Assembly (NCBI GenBank): GCA_937885015.1
Contig: CALAAS010000011.1
Coordinates: forward strand, 1 to 64,000
DNA length: 64,000 nucleotides
From: an uncultured Clostridium sp.
GTDB taxonomy: Bacteria; Bacillota; Clostridia; Lachnospirales; Lachnospiraceae
Direction of reading: 5' to 3'
The notes beneath the pieces are model-generated. The model did no database searches, was not told the DNA's origin, and was given only the letters and a program-made list of their open reading frames with translations. Both the position numbers and the translations under genes were made by a program. Positions 47,425 through 55,666 of the stretch are shown here, in pieces (position 1 is the first letter of the stretch; each line of letters begins with the position of its first letter).

Positions 47425-48666
47425 ATGAAGAATAAGATGAGAACCTGCCTGGCCGCTCTGCTGACGGGGATCCTGTTTGCTATAGTACAGGCAGGTCCGG
47501 TCTGCGGAGCGGCTTTTTGCACATCCGTTTCTGGCTCAGAGAAGGAGATTGGGGGCGGAGAGGAGGAGATAACCCTCCATGCCCAGTCTGCGGTGCTCCT
47601 GGATATGGAGACAGGGCGGGTGCTTTATGAAAAGAATGGAGACCAGATCCGGCCCATGGCCAGTACAACCAAGATCATGACGTGCATCCTGGCGTTGGAA
47701 CAGGGGAATTTGAAAGAGTGGATCACAGTGTCTGATCGGGCGGCGGCTATGCCGGATGTGCAGATGAACATCCGATCTGGTGAGAGATATCGCCTTGGGG
47801 ACCTGCTTCATTCTCTGATGCTGGAATCCCACAATGACTCCGCAGTGGCGGTGGCGGAAGGCGTGGGCGGTTCTGTGGAGAATTTTGCGGAAATGATGAA
47901 TCAGAAGGCCCGGGATATTGGGTGCGGCGATACCTGCTTTGTCACGCCCAATGGACTGGATGCAGAGGAAGAGAATGGAAGAATACATAGCACCACAGCC
48001 AGAGATCTGGCCCGCATCATGCGCTACTGTGTCAGCCAGTCGCCCAGGCGGAAAGAATTTTTGGAAATCACAAGAGCAGCGTCCCGTACAATCTGGGACG
48101 AGAAAAAACAAAGATCCTTTTACCTGGCCAATCACAATACGCTGCTGACCCTGCTGCCTCAGGCTCTGAGCGGAAAAACCGGATTTACGGGAAAGGCAGG
48201 ATACTGTTATGTGGCGGCACTTGGGGAGGACGGAAAAGAATTTGCCGTGGCACTTCTTGGCTGCGGATGGCCGCCCCATAAGACCTGGAAATGGGAGGAT
48301 ATGAAAGTACTTTCCCGCTATGCGTTTTCTCAGTACGAGAGATATGAGATTTTTGAGAAGGGAAAAGTCTTTGCACCGGTTCCTGTGGAAAATGGAATCG
48401 AGGATCAGGTGGAGATTTCTCTGGGAGTTCCGGAAAAGCAGCAGACTCTTACACCGCTGCTTCGCCGGGGAGAACAGCCGGAAATACGTTATGAATATCC
48501 GGGGTGTCTTACGGCTCCTGTGCGGTTCGGGCAGCCAGTAGGGCGTGTCATATATTCGCTGAGTGGGGAGACGATTGCCGAGTATCCAATTGTGACATCC
48601 AGGGATGTGGATGCGATTTCGCTGCCCTGGTGTCTGTCCCGATGCCTGGAGGAGTTCATAAAATAG
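47425..48666 (+). CDS. D-alanyl-D-alanine carboxypeptidase (serine type)
   Basis: A 413-residue penicillin-binding protein of the PBP5/DacF class that removes the terminal D-Ala from peptidoglycan pentapeptides outside the membrane. A signal peptide occupies about residues 1-30. The three catalytic motifs are present: STTK at 80-83 (nucleophile Ser80), SHN near 135, and KTG in SGKTGFTG near 252. A C-terminal PBP5-like beta domain begins near 305. No membrane anchor helix is obvious at the end. A short AGTTCC/GGAACT hairpin lies before it. It may be co-transcribed with the aminopeptidase. Confidence 0.93.
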   Translation: MKNKMRTCLAALLTGILFAIVQAGPVCGAAFCTSVSGSEKEIGGGEEEITLHAQSAVLLDMETGRVLYEKNGDQIRPMASTTKIMTCILALEQGNLKEWITVSDRAAAMPDVQMNIRSGERYRLGDLLHSLMLESHNDSAVAVAEGVGGSVENFAEMMNQKARDIGCGDTCFVTPNGLDAEEENGRIHSTTARDLARIMRYCVSQSPRRKEFLEITRAASRTIWDEKKQRSFYLANHNTLLTLLPQALSGKTGFTGKAGYCYVAALGEDGKEFAVALLGCGWPPHKTWKWEDMKVLSRYAFSQYERYEIFEKGKVFAPVPVENGIEDQVEISLGVPEKQQTLTPLLRRGEQPEIRYEYPGCLTAPVRFGQPVGRVIYSLSGETIAEYPIVTSRDVDAISLPWCLSRCLEEFIK

Positions 48667-48697
48667 TAACGAATTCTTTCTAAAATTATTCTTTCTT

Positions 48698-48726
48698 TTG
48701 GCCGGGGATTTTGATATAACTATATC
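48698..48726 (+). promoter_or_regulatory. Possible promoter of the HD-domain gene
   Basis: TTGGCC (48698-48703), a 17-base spacer and TATATC (48721-48726), each matching consensus at four of six bases. The overlapping TATAAC (48715) is an alternative -10. Confidence 0.4.
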
Positions 48727-48785
48727 AGTGACTTCGTTTTTGAACGGAAGAAAACGGAAAGAAATAAAGGAAAGGAACACGACAG

Positions 48786-49376
48786 ATGAAGACAGCACTG
48801 AGCCGAGAGCAGGCACTGGCTCTCCTGAGAACGTATAATAAAGAAGCGTTTCATCTTCTTCACGGTTTGACGGTGGAGGGCGTGATGGAATGGTATGCAG
48901 AAGAACTGGGTTATGGGGATGAAAAAGATTTCTGGGGGACAGTGGGACTGCTCCATGATATTGATTTTGAACTGTATCCGGAGGAGCATTGCCTTCGTGC
49001 TCCGCAGCTTTTGCGGGAGGGCGGAGCAGAGGAAGAGCTGATCCATGCAGTAGTCAGCCATGGCTATGGAATCCGTGTGGAGGTTGCGCCGGAGCATGAG
49101 ATGGAAAAGGTTCTTTTTGCGGCGGATGAACTGACTGGTCTCATCTGGGCAGCGGCGAAGATGCGGCCTTCAAAGAGCACGAAGGATATGGAGCTTTCAA
49201 GCTTGAAAAAGAAGTTTAAGGATAAGCGGTTTGCGGCAGGGTGTTCCCGCGATGTGATTAGACGGGGAGCGGAGCAGCTGGGATGGGAGTTGGACCGCCT
49301 GCTGGAGCAGACCTTATTTGCCATGCGCGCCTGTGAGGATCGCGTAAATAAAGAGATGGAGGAGTTGGACCATTGA
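48786..49376 (+). CDS. HD-domain phosphohydrolase-like protein
   Basis: A 196-residue protein with an HD metal-binding fold. HLLHGLTVEGVMEWYAE gives the first His and GLLHDIDFELYPEEH (about 54-68) the HD pair. VSHGY near residue 91 supplies the next His, and ADELTGLI a further Asp. HD proteins hydrolyse phosphoesters, often nucleotides; this small class is widespread in Clostridia without a known substrate. The Asp in HDID is present, so it is probably active. AAAGGAA lies before the ATG. Its stop overlaps the TTG start of the following glycosyltransferase gene. Confidence 0.83.
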   Translation: MKTALSREQALALLRTYNKEAFHLLHGLTVEGVMEWYAEELGYGDEKDFWGTVGLLHDIDFELYPEEHCLRAPQLLREGGAEEELIHAVVSHGYGIRVEVAPEHEMEKVLFAADELTGLIWAAAKMRPSKSTKDMELSSLKKKFKDKRFAAGCSRDVIRRGAEQLGWELDRLLEQTLFAMRACEDRVNKEMEELDH

Positions 49377-50392
49377 AACTGTTATCAATTGCAGTTCCCT
49401 GCTATAATTCTGCTGCGTACATGCGGCGCTGTATCGACTCTTTGCTTCCCGGCGGCGAGGATGTGGAGATTCTGATTGTGGACGACGGCTCCACCAAGGA
49501 CAATACGGCAGAGATTGCGGATGAATATGAGCGAAAGTATCCAGGTATCTGCCGGGCAATCCATCAGGAGAATGGAGGGCACGGGGAGGCGGTCAATACG
49601 GGACTTGCCAATGCGACGGGTGTCTATTTCAAGGTGGTGGACAGCGATGACTGGCTCAATGAGGAAGCGTATGCCCAGGTTATGGATCGCCTTCGCCGAT
49701 TTGTGCGGGATGGCGTGGCGCTGGACATGCTGGTTACGAATTTTGTTTATGAAAAACAGGGGGCAAAGCGCAAAAAGGTTATGAATTATCGGACTGCACT
49801 GCCGCGGGAGGAGCTGATTGACTGGAATGGCGCTAAGATTTTCATGCTGGGCCAGTACATCCTGATGCATTCCGTTATTTATCGGGTGGCACTGTTGAAA
49901 GAGTGTGGATTGAAGCTTCCGGCACACACGTTTTATGTGGATAACATTTTTGTATATCAGCCGTTGCCCCATGTGAAGTCCATTTATTATCTGGATGTGA
50001 ATTTCTATCGTTATTTTATCGGCCGGGAGGATCAGTCAGTTAATGAGACGGTTATGATTGGCCGTCTGGATCAACAGATCCGCGTTACCAAGCTGATGTT
50101 GGGGTATTATGATGTGACGAAGCTTTCAAACCGCAAGCTGCGCCATTACATGGTTCGCTATCTGGAAATTATGATGACAGTCACATCGATTTTGGCCATC
50201 CGGTCTGGTACAGAGGAAAATATGGCGAAAAAGAAGGAGCTGTGGCAGTATCTGAAGCAAAAAAATCTCCCTCTTTATTTACGGCTTCGCTGGGGATTTC
50301 TGGGCCAGGGGACCAATCTTCCGGGAAAGAGCGGACGAAAGCTTACGATTGGCTGCTATAAGATTACCCAGCGGTTTTACGGCTTTAACTGA
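49373..50392 (+). CDS. Family 2 glycosyltransferase
   Basis: A 339-residue GT-A fold enzyme. The N-terminal domain begins SIAVPCYNSAAYMRRCIDSLL, has IVDDGSTKDNT (about 34-44) and the metal-binding VDSDDW (about 88-93). The rest is helical and basic, without membrane helices, so it is likely cytosolic or peripheral. Members add sugars to cell-wall polymers, teichoic acids or lipid carriers; donor and acceptor are unknown. Start codon TTG, in TTGA overlap with the HD gene and with GGAGGAG upstream. A strong terminator follows. Confidence 0.88.
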   Translation: MKLLSIAVPCYNSAAYMRRCIDSLLPGGEDVEILIVDDGSTKDNTAEIADEYERKYPGICRAIHQENGGHGEAVNTGLANATGVYFKVVDSDDWLNEEAYAQVMDRLRRFVRDGVALDMLVTNFVYEKQGAKRKKVMNYRTALPREELIDWNGAKIFMLGQYILMHSVIYRVALLKECGLKLPAHTFYVDNIFVYQPLPHVKSIYYLDVNFYRYFIGREDQSVNETVMIGRLDQQIRVTKLMLGYYDVTKLSNRKLRHYMVRYLEIMMTVTSILAIRSGTEENMAKKKELWQYLKQKNLPLYLRLRWGFLGQGTNLPGKSGRKLTIGCYKITQRFYGFN

Positions 50393-50428
50393 AAAAAGGT
50401 GCTGAAACCAGTTGATAATGATAGAATG

Positions 50429-50452
50429 CGGACTCTTCGGAGTCCGTTTTTT
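50429..50452 (+). terminator. Intrinsic terminator after the glycosyltransferase gene
   Basis: CGGACTC-TTCG-GAGTCCG (a tetraloop hairpin) followed by TTTTTT. A textbook terminator. Confidence 0.95.
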
Positions 50453-50666
50453 GATTGATTATGTTCGTTTCCTGGAGTAGAATATAAATGAGAAATTTTA
50501 ACTTGCGAATTGATGGCACCGAGCGTTTAAACCATCAATAGATCATTCCAATACATCAAAACAAAATCTGGAAATGGAGAGGACGAAGATGGAATGAAAA
50601 ACGTATAGTGCCGACATCAAGGCGACACCCTCTTTTGTGCAATAGGGAATCTGCGGGCCGGAAAAG
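50453..50666. other. Intergenic stretch with an orphan promoter and inverted repeat
   Basis: No gene is visible. TTGATT (50455-50460), a 17-base spacer and TAGAAT (50478-50483) would start a plus-strand RNA near 50490. An inverted repeat ATTGATGG (50509-50516) / CCATCAAT (50532-50539) lies in it, and an imperfect GTGCCGAC...GGCGACAC arm precedes CCTCTTTTG near 50630. A small RNA is possible but not shown. The minus strand holds the 3' end of the PAP2 transcript. Confidence 0.35.
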
Positions 50667-51356
50667 TCATCGTATAAATTCCGGCTCCGGTTTCTGCTCG
50701 TGGGTGGTATTTCCAGAGTATGCCAGCGGGTAGATGGCCGCACACAGAAGAATGGCACCAATGACATCCAGGACAGAGTGCTGTTTCAGGAATACGGTTG
50801 CCATACAGATGGAAACCATCAGAATAAAAGATGCTGCACAGAGCATCCGGTGCTTCCGGAGCCGTTCACTCTTTATAATGGAGATGTGGACGCCGATGGA
50901 GTTAAATACATGGATGCTTGGGAATACATTGGTACACGTATCCGCCTGATGCAGAAGAGCCACCAGCCAGGAGCAGAAATTTTTATCCGGAGAAACCACC
51001 GGTCTCAGGTCCGTTCCGTTGGGAAATAAGGTACAGACCAGAAGCGAGAGGGTCATACCGGTAAAAAGAAACGTACACAGGCGGTAGTAATCCTCACGGC
51101 TGGTAAAAAAGAAATAGGCAATGGTAATCCCTACATAGGCGAACCAGAGCAAATAGGGAATAATAAAGTATTCATTAAAGGGAATCAAGTCATCCAGCTC
51201 GGAATGCATGATGTGGTAATTTCTTGTGACCGTCTTTTCCAAATGCAGAAACCAGGGAATATAGATAAACGTATACCCAAGAATCCAGATATGGCCATAT
51301 TTCCGGATCAGTCTTTGAATCCAGTCTTTTACTTTTAATTCTTTCGTCTGCTTCAT
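50667..51356 (-). CDS. PAP2-like membrane phosphatase, PSIH variant
   Basis: A 229-residue membrane protein with about six hydrophobic segments, related to PAP2 phosphatases and inositolphosphotransferases. NVFPSIHVFNS (about 146-156) stands where PSGHS is normal, and VFLKQHSVLDV (about 186-196) is the C-terminal His-Asp motif. The Gly of PSGH is Ile, as in a large Firmicute PAP2 subgroup. It may hydrolyse or transfer a lipid-linked phosphate group; the substrate is unknown. It has its own promoter (51457-51485, minus) and is monocistronic. Confidence 0.82.
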   Translation of the reverse strand: MKQTKELKVKDWIQRLIRKYGHIWILGYTFIYIPWFLHLEKTVTRNYHIMHSELDDLIPFNEYFIIPYLLWFAYVGITIAYFFFTSREDYYRLCTFLFTGMTLSLLVCTLFPNGTDLRPVVSPDKNFCSWLVALLHQADTCTNVFPSIHVFNSIGVHISIIKSERLRKHRMLCAASFILMVSICMATVFLKQHSVLDVIGAILLCAAIYPLAYSGNTTHEQKPEPEFIR

Positions 51357-51456
51357 GCGAAATCATCTCCGCTTTTCCAAGATGTAGCTGTGCGGTTTTC
51401 CAGAAAAATGCAGCTGGGAAATTAACACATTTTTAACATCTTCATGATTGGGTCTG

Positions 51457-51485
51457 ATTATAGCACACTCTCATCTGCTGCGCAA
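51457..51485 (-). promoter_or_regulatory. Promoter of the PAP2-like gene
   Basis: On the minus strand TTGCGC (51485-51480), a 17-base spacer and a perfect TATAAT (51462-51457), about 100 bases before the start codon. Confidence 0.75.
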
Positions 51486-51612
51486 GGGGGATTCAGAAAG
51501 CTTTATAGAAGGTTTATAGAAGGAAAGGAGAAAGACAGAAATTTGTAAAAAGTTTTTATTTTTTTTTAGAATCTGGTATTTTTTTGACGGGAAAACTTCA
51601 GAAAGCTGCCTT

Positions 51613-51641
51613 TTGTAGTTTTTTATATTTTATGATACACT
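51613..51641 (+). promoter_or_regulatory. Possible extended -10 promoter
   Basis: TGATACACT (51633-51641) is an extended -10 box with a poor -35 (TTGTAG, 51613-51618) 17 bases away. It would drive the zinc-ribbon gene at 51706. Confidence 0.4.
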
Positions 51642-51705
51642 GGTTGCGGATACGAAGAAGGAAGAGCAGCGGCGTATGCTGTAAGGAGAGTGAGGGGATG
51701 AAGGG

Positions 51706-52713
51706 ATGATTTGCCCGAAATGCGGAAGGAATGGAACGGGAAATTTCTGCAGCTATTGCGGAAATCCGTTCCCGGAAGAAATAAAAAAGGGAAAAGAAGG
51801 CGGAACAGAGGGAGTGTCAAAACGGCAGGTGGCCTGGAGAGAGACAGAAAATGATCTGGAAACGGAAGAGGCATGGAAAGCTGTGACCGGGAGTTTTGAG
51901 GATCTTGCCGGGGAGGATGCACCGGCTCGGAAGGAGGAGAACGTGCAGAGTCCGCCTGCGCGGCCTTCCCGGGGGAAGCGGGAGTATGCCAAAAAGAGCG
52001 ATACCAGGGCAAAAAAACGGGATCAGAAGGAAAAAAAGAAAATGGAAAAACGGCTGCAGGCTTTGGAGGAAGAGCGCAGCCGCATGGATAGAGAACGGGA
52101 TAGGACAGAAAGAAGAATGCGCCGGGAAAACCGGAGCCGAACCGGGAACCGGAGTGCGGGAGAGGAAACGACCGGAGGAGCTTTGGAGCGTTCAGGAACA
52201 TCTCCGGGAGAGGTGGCAGCAGCTGGCGTAGCCGGTGTAGTAGTTCTAATGGCCCGGGTTATGCAGATCGCAAGCTGCCTTCTGATGGCCGGGATGGTCT
52301 GGGCAGCGGGGCGTGCCTTCTGGTATGGGGGAAGTGGCCTGGGCAATGTGGAAACGATGATTACAGACCGCAATATCGGTCTGGCTTTTTATGTCGGATT
52401 TGCCGGTGTATCTCTGTTGATGGGAGTGATTTGGTGCTTCTGGATTCTGTCGGGAAAATCAGCTGGAGGTCAGCTGCGTCTTAAAAAATATGATACGGGA
52501 AGAGGTTTTCTTCCATTTCTGCTCTGCGGCTTGGTGGTTTTTGCATCGGGGCCTGCAGCAGTACTCATTGAGCAGGTTCCGGGGATTTTGCCGGGATTGG
52601 CAGCGGGAATCCGGGCGGCGTTTGAAGCGGTCAATGCCAACCGTGAAATTTTGCTGTTTGCCAGTGCTCTGGGGGCATGCCTTTCTCTGATTCGGAAGAT
52701 GCTGCGGGTTTAG
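51706..52713 (+). CDS. Zinc-ribbon membrane protein of unknown function
   Basis: A 335-residue protein. The N-terminal zinc ribbon has Cys3-x2-Cys6 and Cys15-x2-Cys18 (CPKC, CSYC). A long charged region rich in Lys, Arg and Glu (about 25-150) has coiled-coil character around 108-140. Four hydrophobic segments follow (about 168-200, 222-245, 265-290, 315-335). The layout resembles many Firmicute zinc-ribbon membrane proteins without a known role. No strong Shine-Dalgarno is seen apart from GAGGGGATG. Its last 83 bases overlap the convergent deacetylase gene, an uncommon arrangement. Confidence 0.68.
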   Translation: MICPKCGRNGTGNFCSYCGNPFPEEIKKGKEGGTEGVSKRQVAWRETENDLETEEAWKAVTGSFEDLAGEDAPARKEENVQSPPARPSRGKREYAKKSDTRAKKRDQKEKKKMEKRLQALEEERSRMDRERDRTERRMRRENRSRTGNRSAGEETTGGALERSGTSPGEVAAAGVAGVVVLMARVMQIASCLLMAGMVWAAGRAFWYGGSGLGNVETMITDRNIGLAFYVGFAGVSLLMGVIWCFWILSGKSAGGQLRLKKYDTGRGFLPFLLCGLVVFASGPAAVLIEQVPGILPGLAAGIRAAFEAVNANREILLFASALGACLSLIRKMLRV

Positions 52714-53539
52714 GGGAAGTGGAGTCTGCGACCAGATCCTCCAGAGAGCCGAAACGATATCCCATGTCTTCCCATTGGGTAAGAAGTTCATCCAGAATCT
52801 GGGCGTTGGTTCTGGATGTGCTGTGCAGCAGGACGATGGCTCCGGGGTGAATGCGGGATAAAAGCTTATCAAAGGCCTCTTCCCGGGAAGGTTGTTTGTC
52901 TTCCAGCCAGTCCACATAGGCCAGACTCCAGAATACAGTGCGGTACCCCAGCTCACAGGCCATTTTTAGATTGCTTTCACTGTATTTTCCCTGGGGAGGC
53001 CGGTAAAAACGGCTCATGGTCTGACCGGTGGTCTGCAAAAACAGATCTTCCAGTTCCGTAAGCTCTTTCTCAAAAGTTTCTCTGGTGGAAATAGCGGACA
53101 TGTCAGGGTGATGGTAGGTGTGGTTTCCCACCGTATGTCCCTCTGCGACCATGCGGCGGACAAGTTCCGGGTTTGTTTCCAGATAATTACCCACCAGGAA
53201 GAAGGCGGCAGGGGCATGATGACGCTGGAGGGCATCGAGAATGGCTTCCGTATGGCCGTTTTCATATCCTGCATCAAAGGTCAGATATATGAATGGTTTT
53301 TCTGGATCACCGGTGTAGCAGGCGTTGTACTGACTCAGGTATTCGGCGGAGGCATTTCCAACCGGTGTTTTCCCCTTTTCCGGAAATCCAAGTCCCCAGT
53401 TTCCGTCGGCGGAGACCGGAAGAATCTGGGAATCGGGCGCTTCGATTGCCTGAGCTGCCAGTCGGCCAAAACCAAAGGCAGCAGAGAAAAAGAACAGGAC
53501 AGAAAGCCAGGAAGCAGCAGTTTGCATCAGTTTTTTCAT
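52631..53539 (-). CDS. PdaA-like polysaccharide deacetylase
   Basis: A 302-residue secreted or membrane-anchored NodB-fold deacetylase. An N-terminal signal/anchor covers about residues 1-30 (SWLSVLFFFSAAFGFG). The NodB motifs are LTFDAGYENGHT (about 89-100), VGNHTYHHPDMS (about 139-150) and YRPPQGKYSES (about 178). The FDAGYENG form is typical of PdaA, which removes N-acetyl from muramic acid to make cortex lactam in spores. The final 30 residues are low complexity. The ATG at 53539 or an in-frame ATG 12 bases upstream could be the start. A sporulation role is inferred from the family. Confidence 0.88.
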   Translation of the reverse strand: MKKLMQTAASWLSVLFFFSAAFGFGRLAAQAIEAPDSQILPVSADGNWGLGFPEKGKTPVGNASAEYLSQYNACYTGDPEKPFIYLTFDAGYENGHTEAILDALQRHHAPAAFFLVGNYLETNPELVRRMVAEGHTVGNHTYHHPDMSAISTRETFEKELTELEDLFLQTTGQTMSRFYRPPQGKYSESNLKMACELGYRTVFWSLAYVDWLEDKQPSREEAFDKLLSRIHPGAIVLLHSTSRTNAQILDELLTQWEDMGYRFGSLEDLVADSTSPKPAASSESEKGMPPEHWQTAKFHGWH

Positions 53540-53659
53540 AGAAAAATCCATTTCCAGGTGTTTTGGTAAACTATATGGCAGAAGGACCATGTACTATACA
53601 TGAGATGCGGGTATATTGGGTGGCAGAATAGGGGGCGAAAAGTACGTGAAAAAAATAAC

Positions 53660-53689
53660 TTGTCAGAGAATCCGCAAATATGGTATCAT
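53660..53689 (+). promoter_or_regulatory. Promoter of the aminotransferase gene
   Basis: TTGTCA (53660-53665), an 18-base spacer and TATCAT (53684-53689). Confidence 0.65.
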
Positions 53690-53735
53690 TACAATGTTAT
53701 TCTGATGATGAAGGAAACAAGGAGGAATTTGTGGA

Positions 53736-55049
53736 ATGAAGCCTTACAGCGAATTGACAAGGGAAGAATTGCTGGCGCTCAAAAAAGAACTGACGGAACA
53801 GTACCGTGAGTACAAGAGCAAGGATCTGAAGCTGGACATGTCCCGCGGAAAACCCAGTTCCGAACAGCTGGACCTGTCCATGGGGATGATGGATGTATTG
53901 AGCAGTGAGAGCGATTTGTCCTGTGAGGACGGGACGGACTGCCGCAATTACGGCGTTTTGGATGGGATTAAAGAGGCAAAGGAACTGATTGCCGATATGA
54001 TTGAGGTTCCGGCTGATAATATTATTATTTACGGAAACTCCAGCCTGAATGTTATGTATGATACCATTTCCCGTTCCATGACCCACGGTGTGATGGGCAG
54101 TACTCCCTGGTGTAAGCTGGATAAGGTGAAATTCCTCTGTCCTGTACCTGGATATGACCGGCATTTTGCCATTACGGAGTATTTCGGGATCGAGATGATC
54201 AATGTTCCCATGACGCCGGATGGCCCGGACATGGACATGGTGGAGCGGCTGGTGGCGGAGGACGATTCCATTAAGGGAATCTGGTGTGTTCCCAAGTATT
54301 CCAATCCCACTGGCAATTCCTATTCGGATCAGACTGTGCGCCGGATGGCCAGACTGAAGCCGGCTGCCAAGGACTTCCGTATTTACTGGGACAATGCCTA
54401 TGGAATCCATCATTTGTACGACGATGAACAGGATCATCTGGTGGAGATGCTGGCGGAGTGTAAGAGAGCCGGAAATCCGGATATGGTTTATAAATTTTCA
54501 TCAACCTCCAAGATCAGCTTTCCAGGTTCTGGTATAGCGGCAATTGCCACGTCCCACAACAATATGGAGGATATTAAGAAGCAGTTAAAGATTCAGACTA
54601 TCGGTCATGATAAGGTAAATCAGCTGCGTCACGTTCGCTTTTTCGGCGATATTCATGGTATGATTGAGCATATGAGGAAGCATGCGGACATTCTGCGGCC
54701 GAAATTCGAGGCAGTGGAGGAAATCCTCGACCGGGAGCTGGACGGACTTGGGATCGGCACCTGGACCAAGCCAAAGGGCGGTTACTTCATTTCCTTTAAT
54801 TCCATGGAGGGCTGCGCCAGGGAAATCGTGGCAAAATGCAAAAAGGCAGGCGTTGTTATGACCGGAGCCGGCGCCACATATCCCTATGGAAAGGATCCTT
54901 ACGACAGCAACATCCGGATCGCTCCGTCCTATCCGCCGCTGCAGGATCTGATTACGGCAACGGCATTGTTTGCACTCTGTGTGAAGCTTGTCAGTGTCAA
55001 TAAGCTTCTTGCAAAAAAAGAGGATGAAAAATGCGAAACTGCGCAATAA
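53736..55049 (+). CDS. PLP-dependent aminotransferase (class Ic aspartate aminotransferase type)
   Basis: A 437-residue fold-type I PLP enzyme of the Asp_aminotransf (PF12897-like) branch. The N terminus KLDMSRGKPSSEQLDLS and NYGVLDGIKEAKELIA are typical. VPKYSNPTGNSYSD (about 187-200) and IYWDNAYGIHHLYDD (about 221-235) hold the cofactor Asp and Tyr. FSSTSKISFPGSG (about 254-266) carries the PLP lysine, and NIRIAPSYPP near the C terminus is the carboxylate-binding Arg. It most likely transfers amino groups between aspartate or related amino acids and 2-oxoglutarate. GGAGG precedes the ATG. It has its own promoter and terminator. Confidence 0.9.
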   Translation: MKPYSELTREELLALKKELTEQYREYKSKDLKLDMSRGKPSSEQLDLSMGMMDVLSSESDLSCEDGTDCRNYGVLDGIKEAKELIADMIEVPADNIIIYGNSSLNVMYDTISRSMTHGVMGSTPWCKLDKVKFLCPVPGYDRHFAITEYFGIEMINVPMTPDGPDMDMVERLVAEDDSIKGIWCVPKYSNPTGNSYSDQTVRRMARLKPAAKDFRIYWDNAYGIHHLYDDEQDHLVEMLAECKRAGNPDMVYKFSSTSKISFPGSGIAAIATSHNNMEDIKKQLKIQTIGHDKVNQLRHVRFFGDIHGMIEHMRKHADILRPKFEAVEEILDRELDGLGIGTWTKPKGGYFISFNSMEGCAREIVAKCKKAGVVMTGAGATYPYGKDPYDSNIRIAPSYPPLQDLITATALFALCVKLVSVNKLLAKKEDEKCETAQ

Positions 55050-55080
55050 GCGCTGAGGGAGAATCGTAAATAAAACGGTG

Positions 55081-55126
55081 GGAATTGTATGGACCTTCTC
55101 TGGGGGGCCTGTACAATTCCTTTTTG
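55081..55126 (+). terminator. Intrinsic terminator after the aminotransferase gene
   Basis: GGAATTGTA (55081-55089) pairs with TACAATTCC (55112-55120), with partial inner pairing around GGACC and GGCC, and is followed by TTTTTG. Confidence 0.75.
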
Positions 55127-55190
55127 TGCAAAAGCGGGGCCAGGAGGCCGTTGTTATTTACGGTTATGTAAGGTTTGGAGACAGGAAGTT

Positions 55191-55610
55191 ATGATCAGGG
55201 AAAGTTTGGAGAAACTGTGGAGAAAGTTTGTAAATCGGGAAACGGTTTCTTATGTGATATTCGGTGTTTTGACGACGCTTGTGGATTGGATTTCCTATGC
55301 GGTGTTCCGCCGGTGGGGGATGAACTATCGCCTGGCTACGGTGTGCTGCCAGGCTGCAGCGATTTTGTTCGCTTATGTGACCAATAAAATCTGGGTATTT
55401 CGAAGCTATAATTTTCGCCCCGGATATTTGCTGAAGGAAATGGCATCTTTTTTTTCGTTTCGAATTTTGACGGCTGTATTTACGTATGTGGCTATGGTGG
55501 TCATGGTAGATGGTATGGGGATATCCCAGGATATGATTTGTAAGATAATCGTATCGGCGATTTCTCTGGTGCTGAATTATATTTGCAGCAAGCTGTTTAT
55601 TTTCCGATAG
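55191..55610 (+). CDS. GtrA family membrane protein
   Basis: A 139-residue protein with four hydrophobic segments of the GtrA family. SYVIFGVLTTLVDWISYAVF (about 19-38) and YVTNKIWVFRS are the usual motifs. LNYICSKLFIFR at the C terminus is also typical. GtrA proteins are thought to help move lipid-linked sugars across the membrane for wall or O-antigen glycosylation. The ATG at 55191 has GGAAG before it; a longer frame from 55089 begins inside the terminator. A YfhO-family gene follows 56 bases later. Confidence 0.9.
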   Translation: MIRESLEKLWRKFVNRETVSYVIFGVLTTLVDWISYAVFRRWGMNYRLATVCCQAAAILFAYVTNKIWVFRSYNFRPGYLLKEMASFFSFRILTAVFTYVAMVVMVDGMGISQDMICKIIVSAISLVLNYICSKLFIFR

Positions 55611-55666
55611 AACTGGAACATAAACCGATCTGAAAAAACGGGAGGCGACAATCGCAAGGAGGAGTT

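Larger units (their letters stand above)
51357..51705. other. Divergent intergenic region
   Basis: Contains the minus promoter at 51457-51485, an 11-bp tandem repeat TTTATAGAAGG (51502-51512 and 51513-51523) and an AT-rich run with a possible plus promoter (51613-51641). No coding region is seen. Confidence 0.6.

Noticed and set aside
47536..48816. A 426-codon open frame antisense to the D,D-carboxypeptidase gene
   Set aside because: It is a shadow of a gene with all three catalytic motifs on the plus strand.
51502..51523. Tandem 11-bp repeat as a CRISPR or satellite array
   Set aside because: Only two adjoining copies without spacers; probably a slippage duplication.
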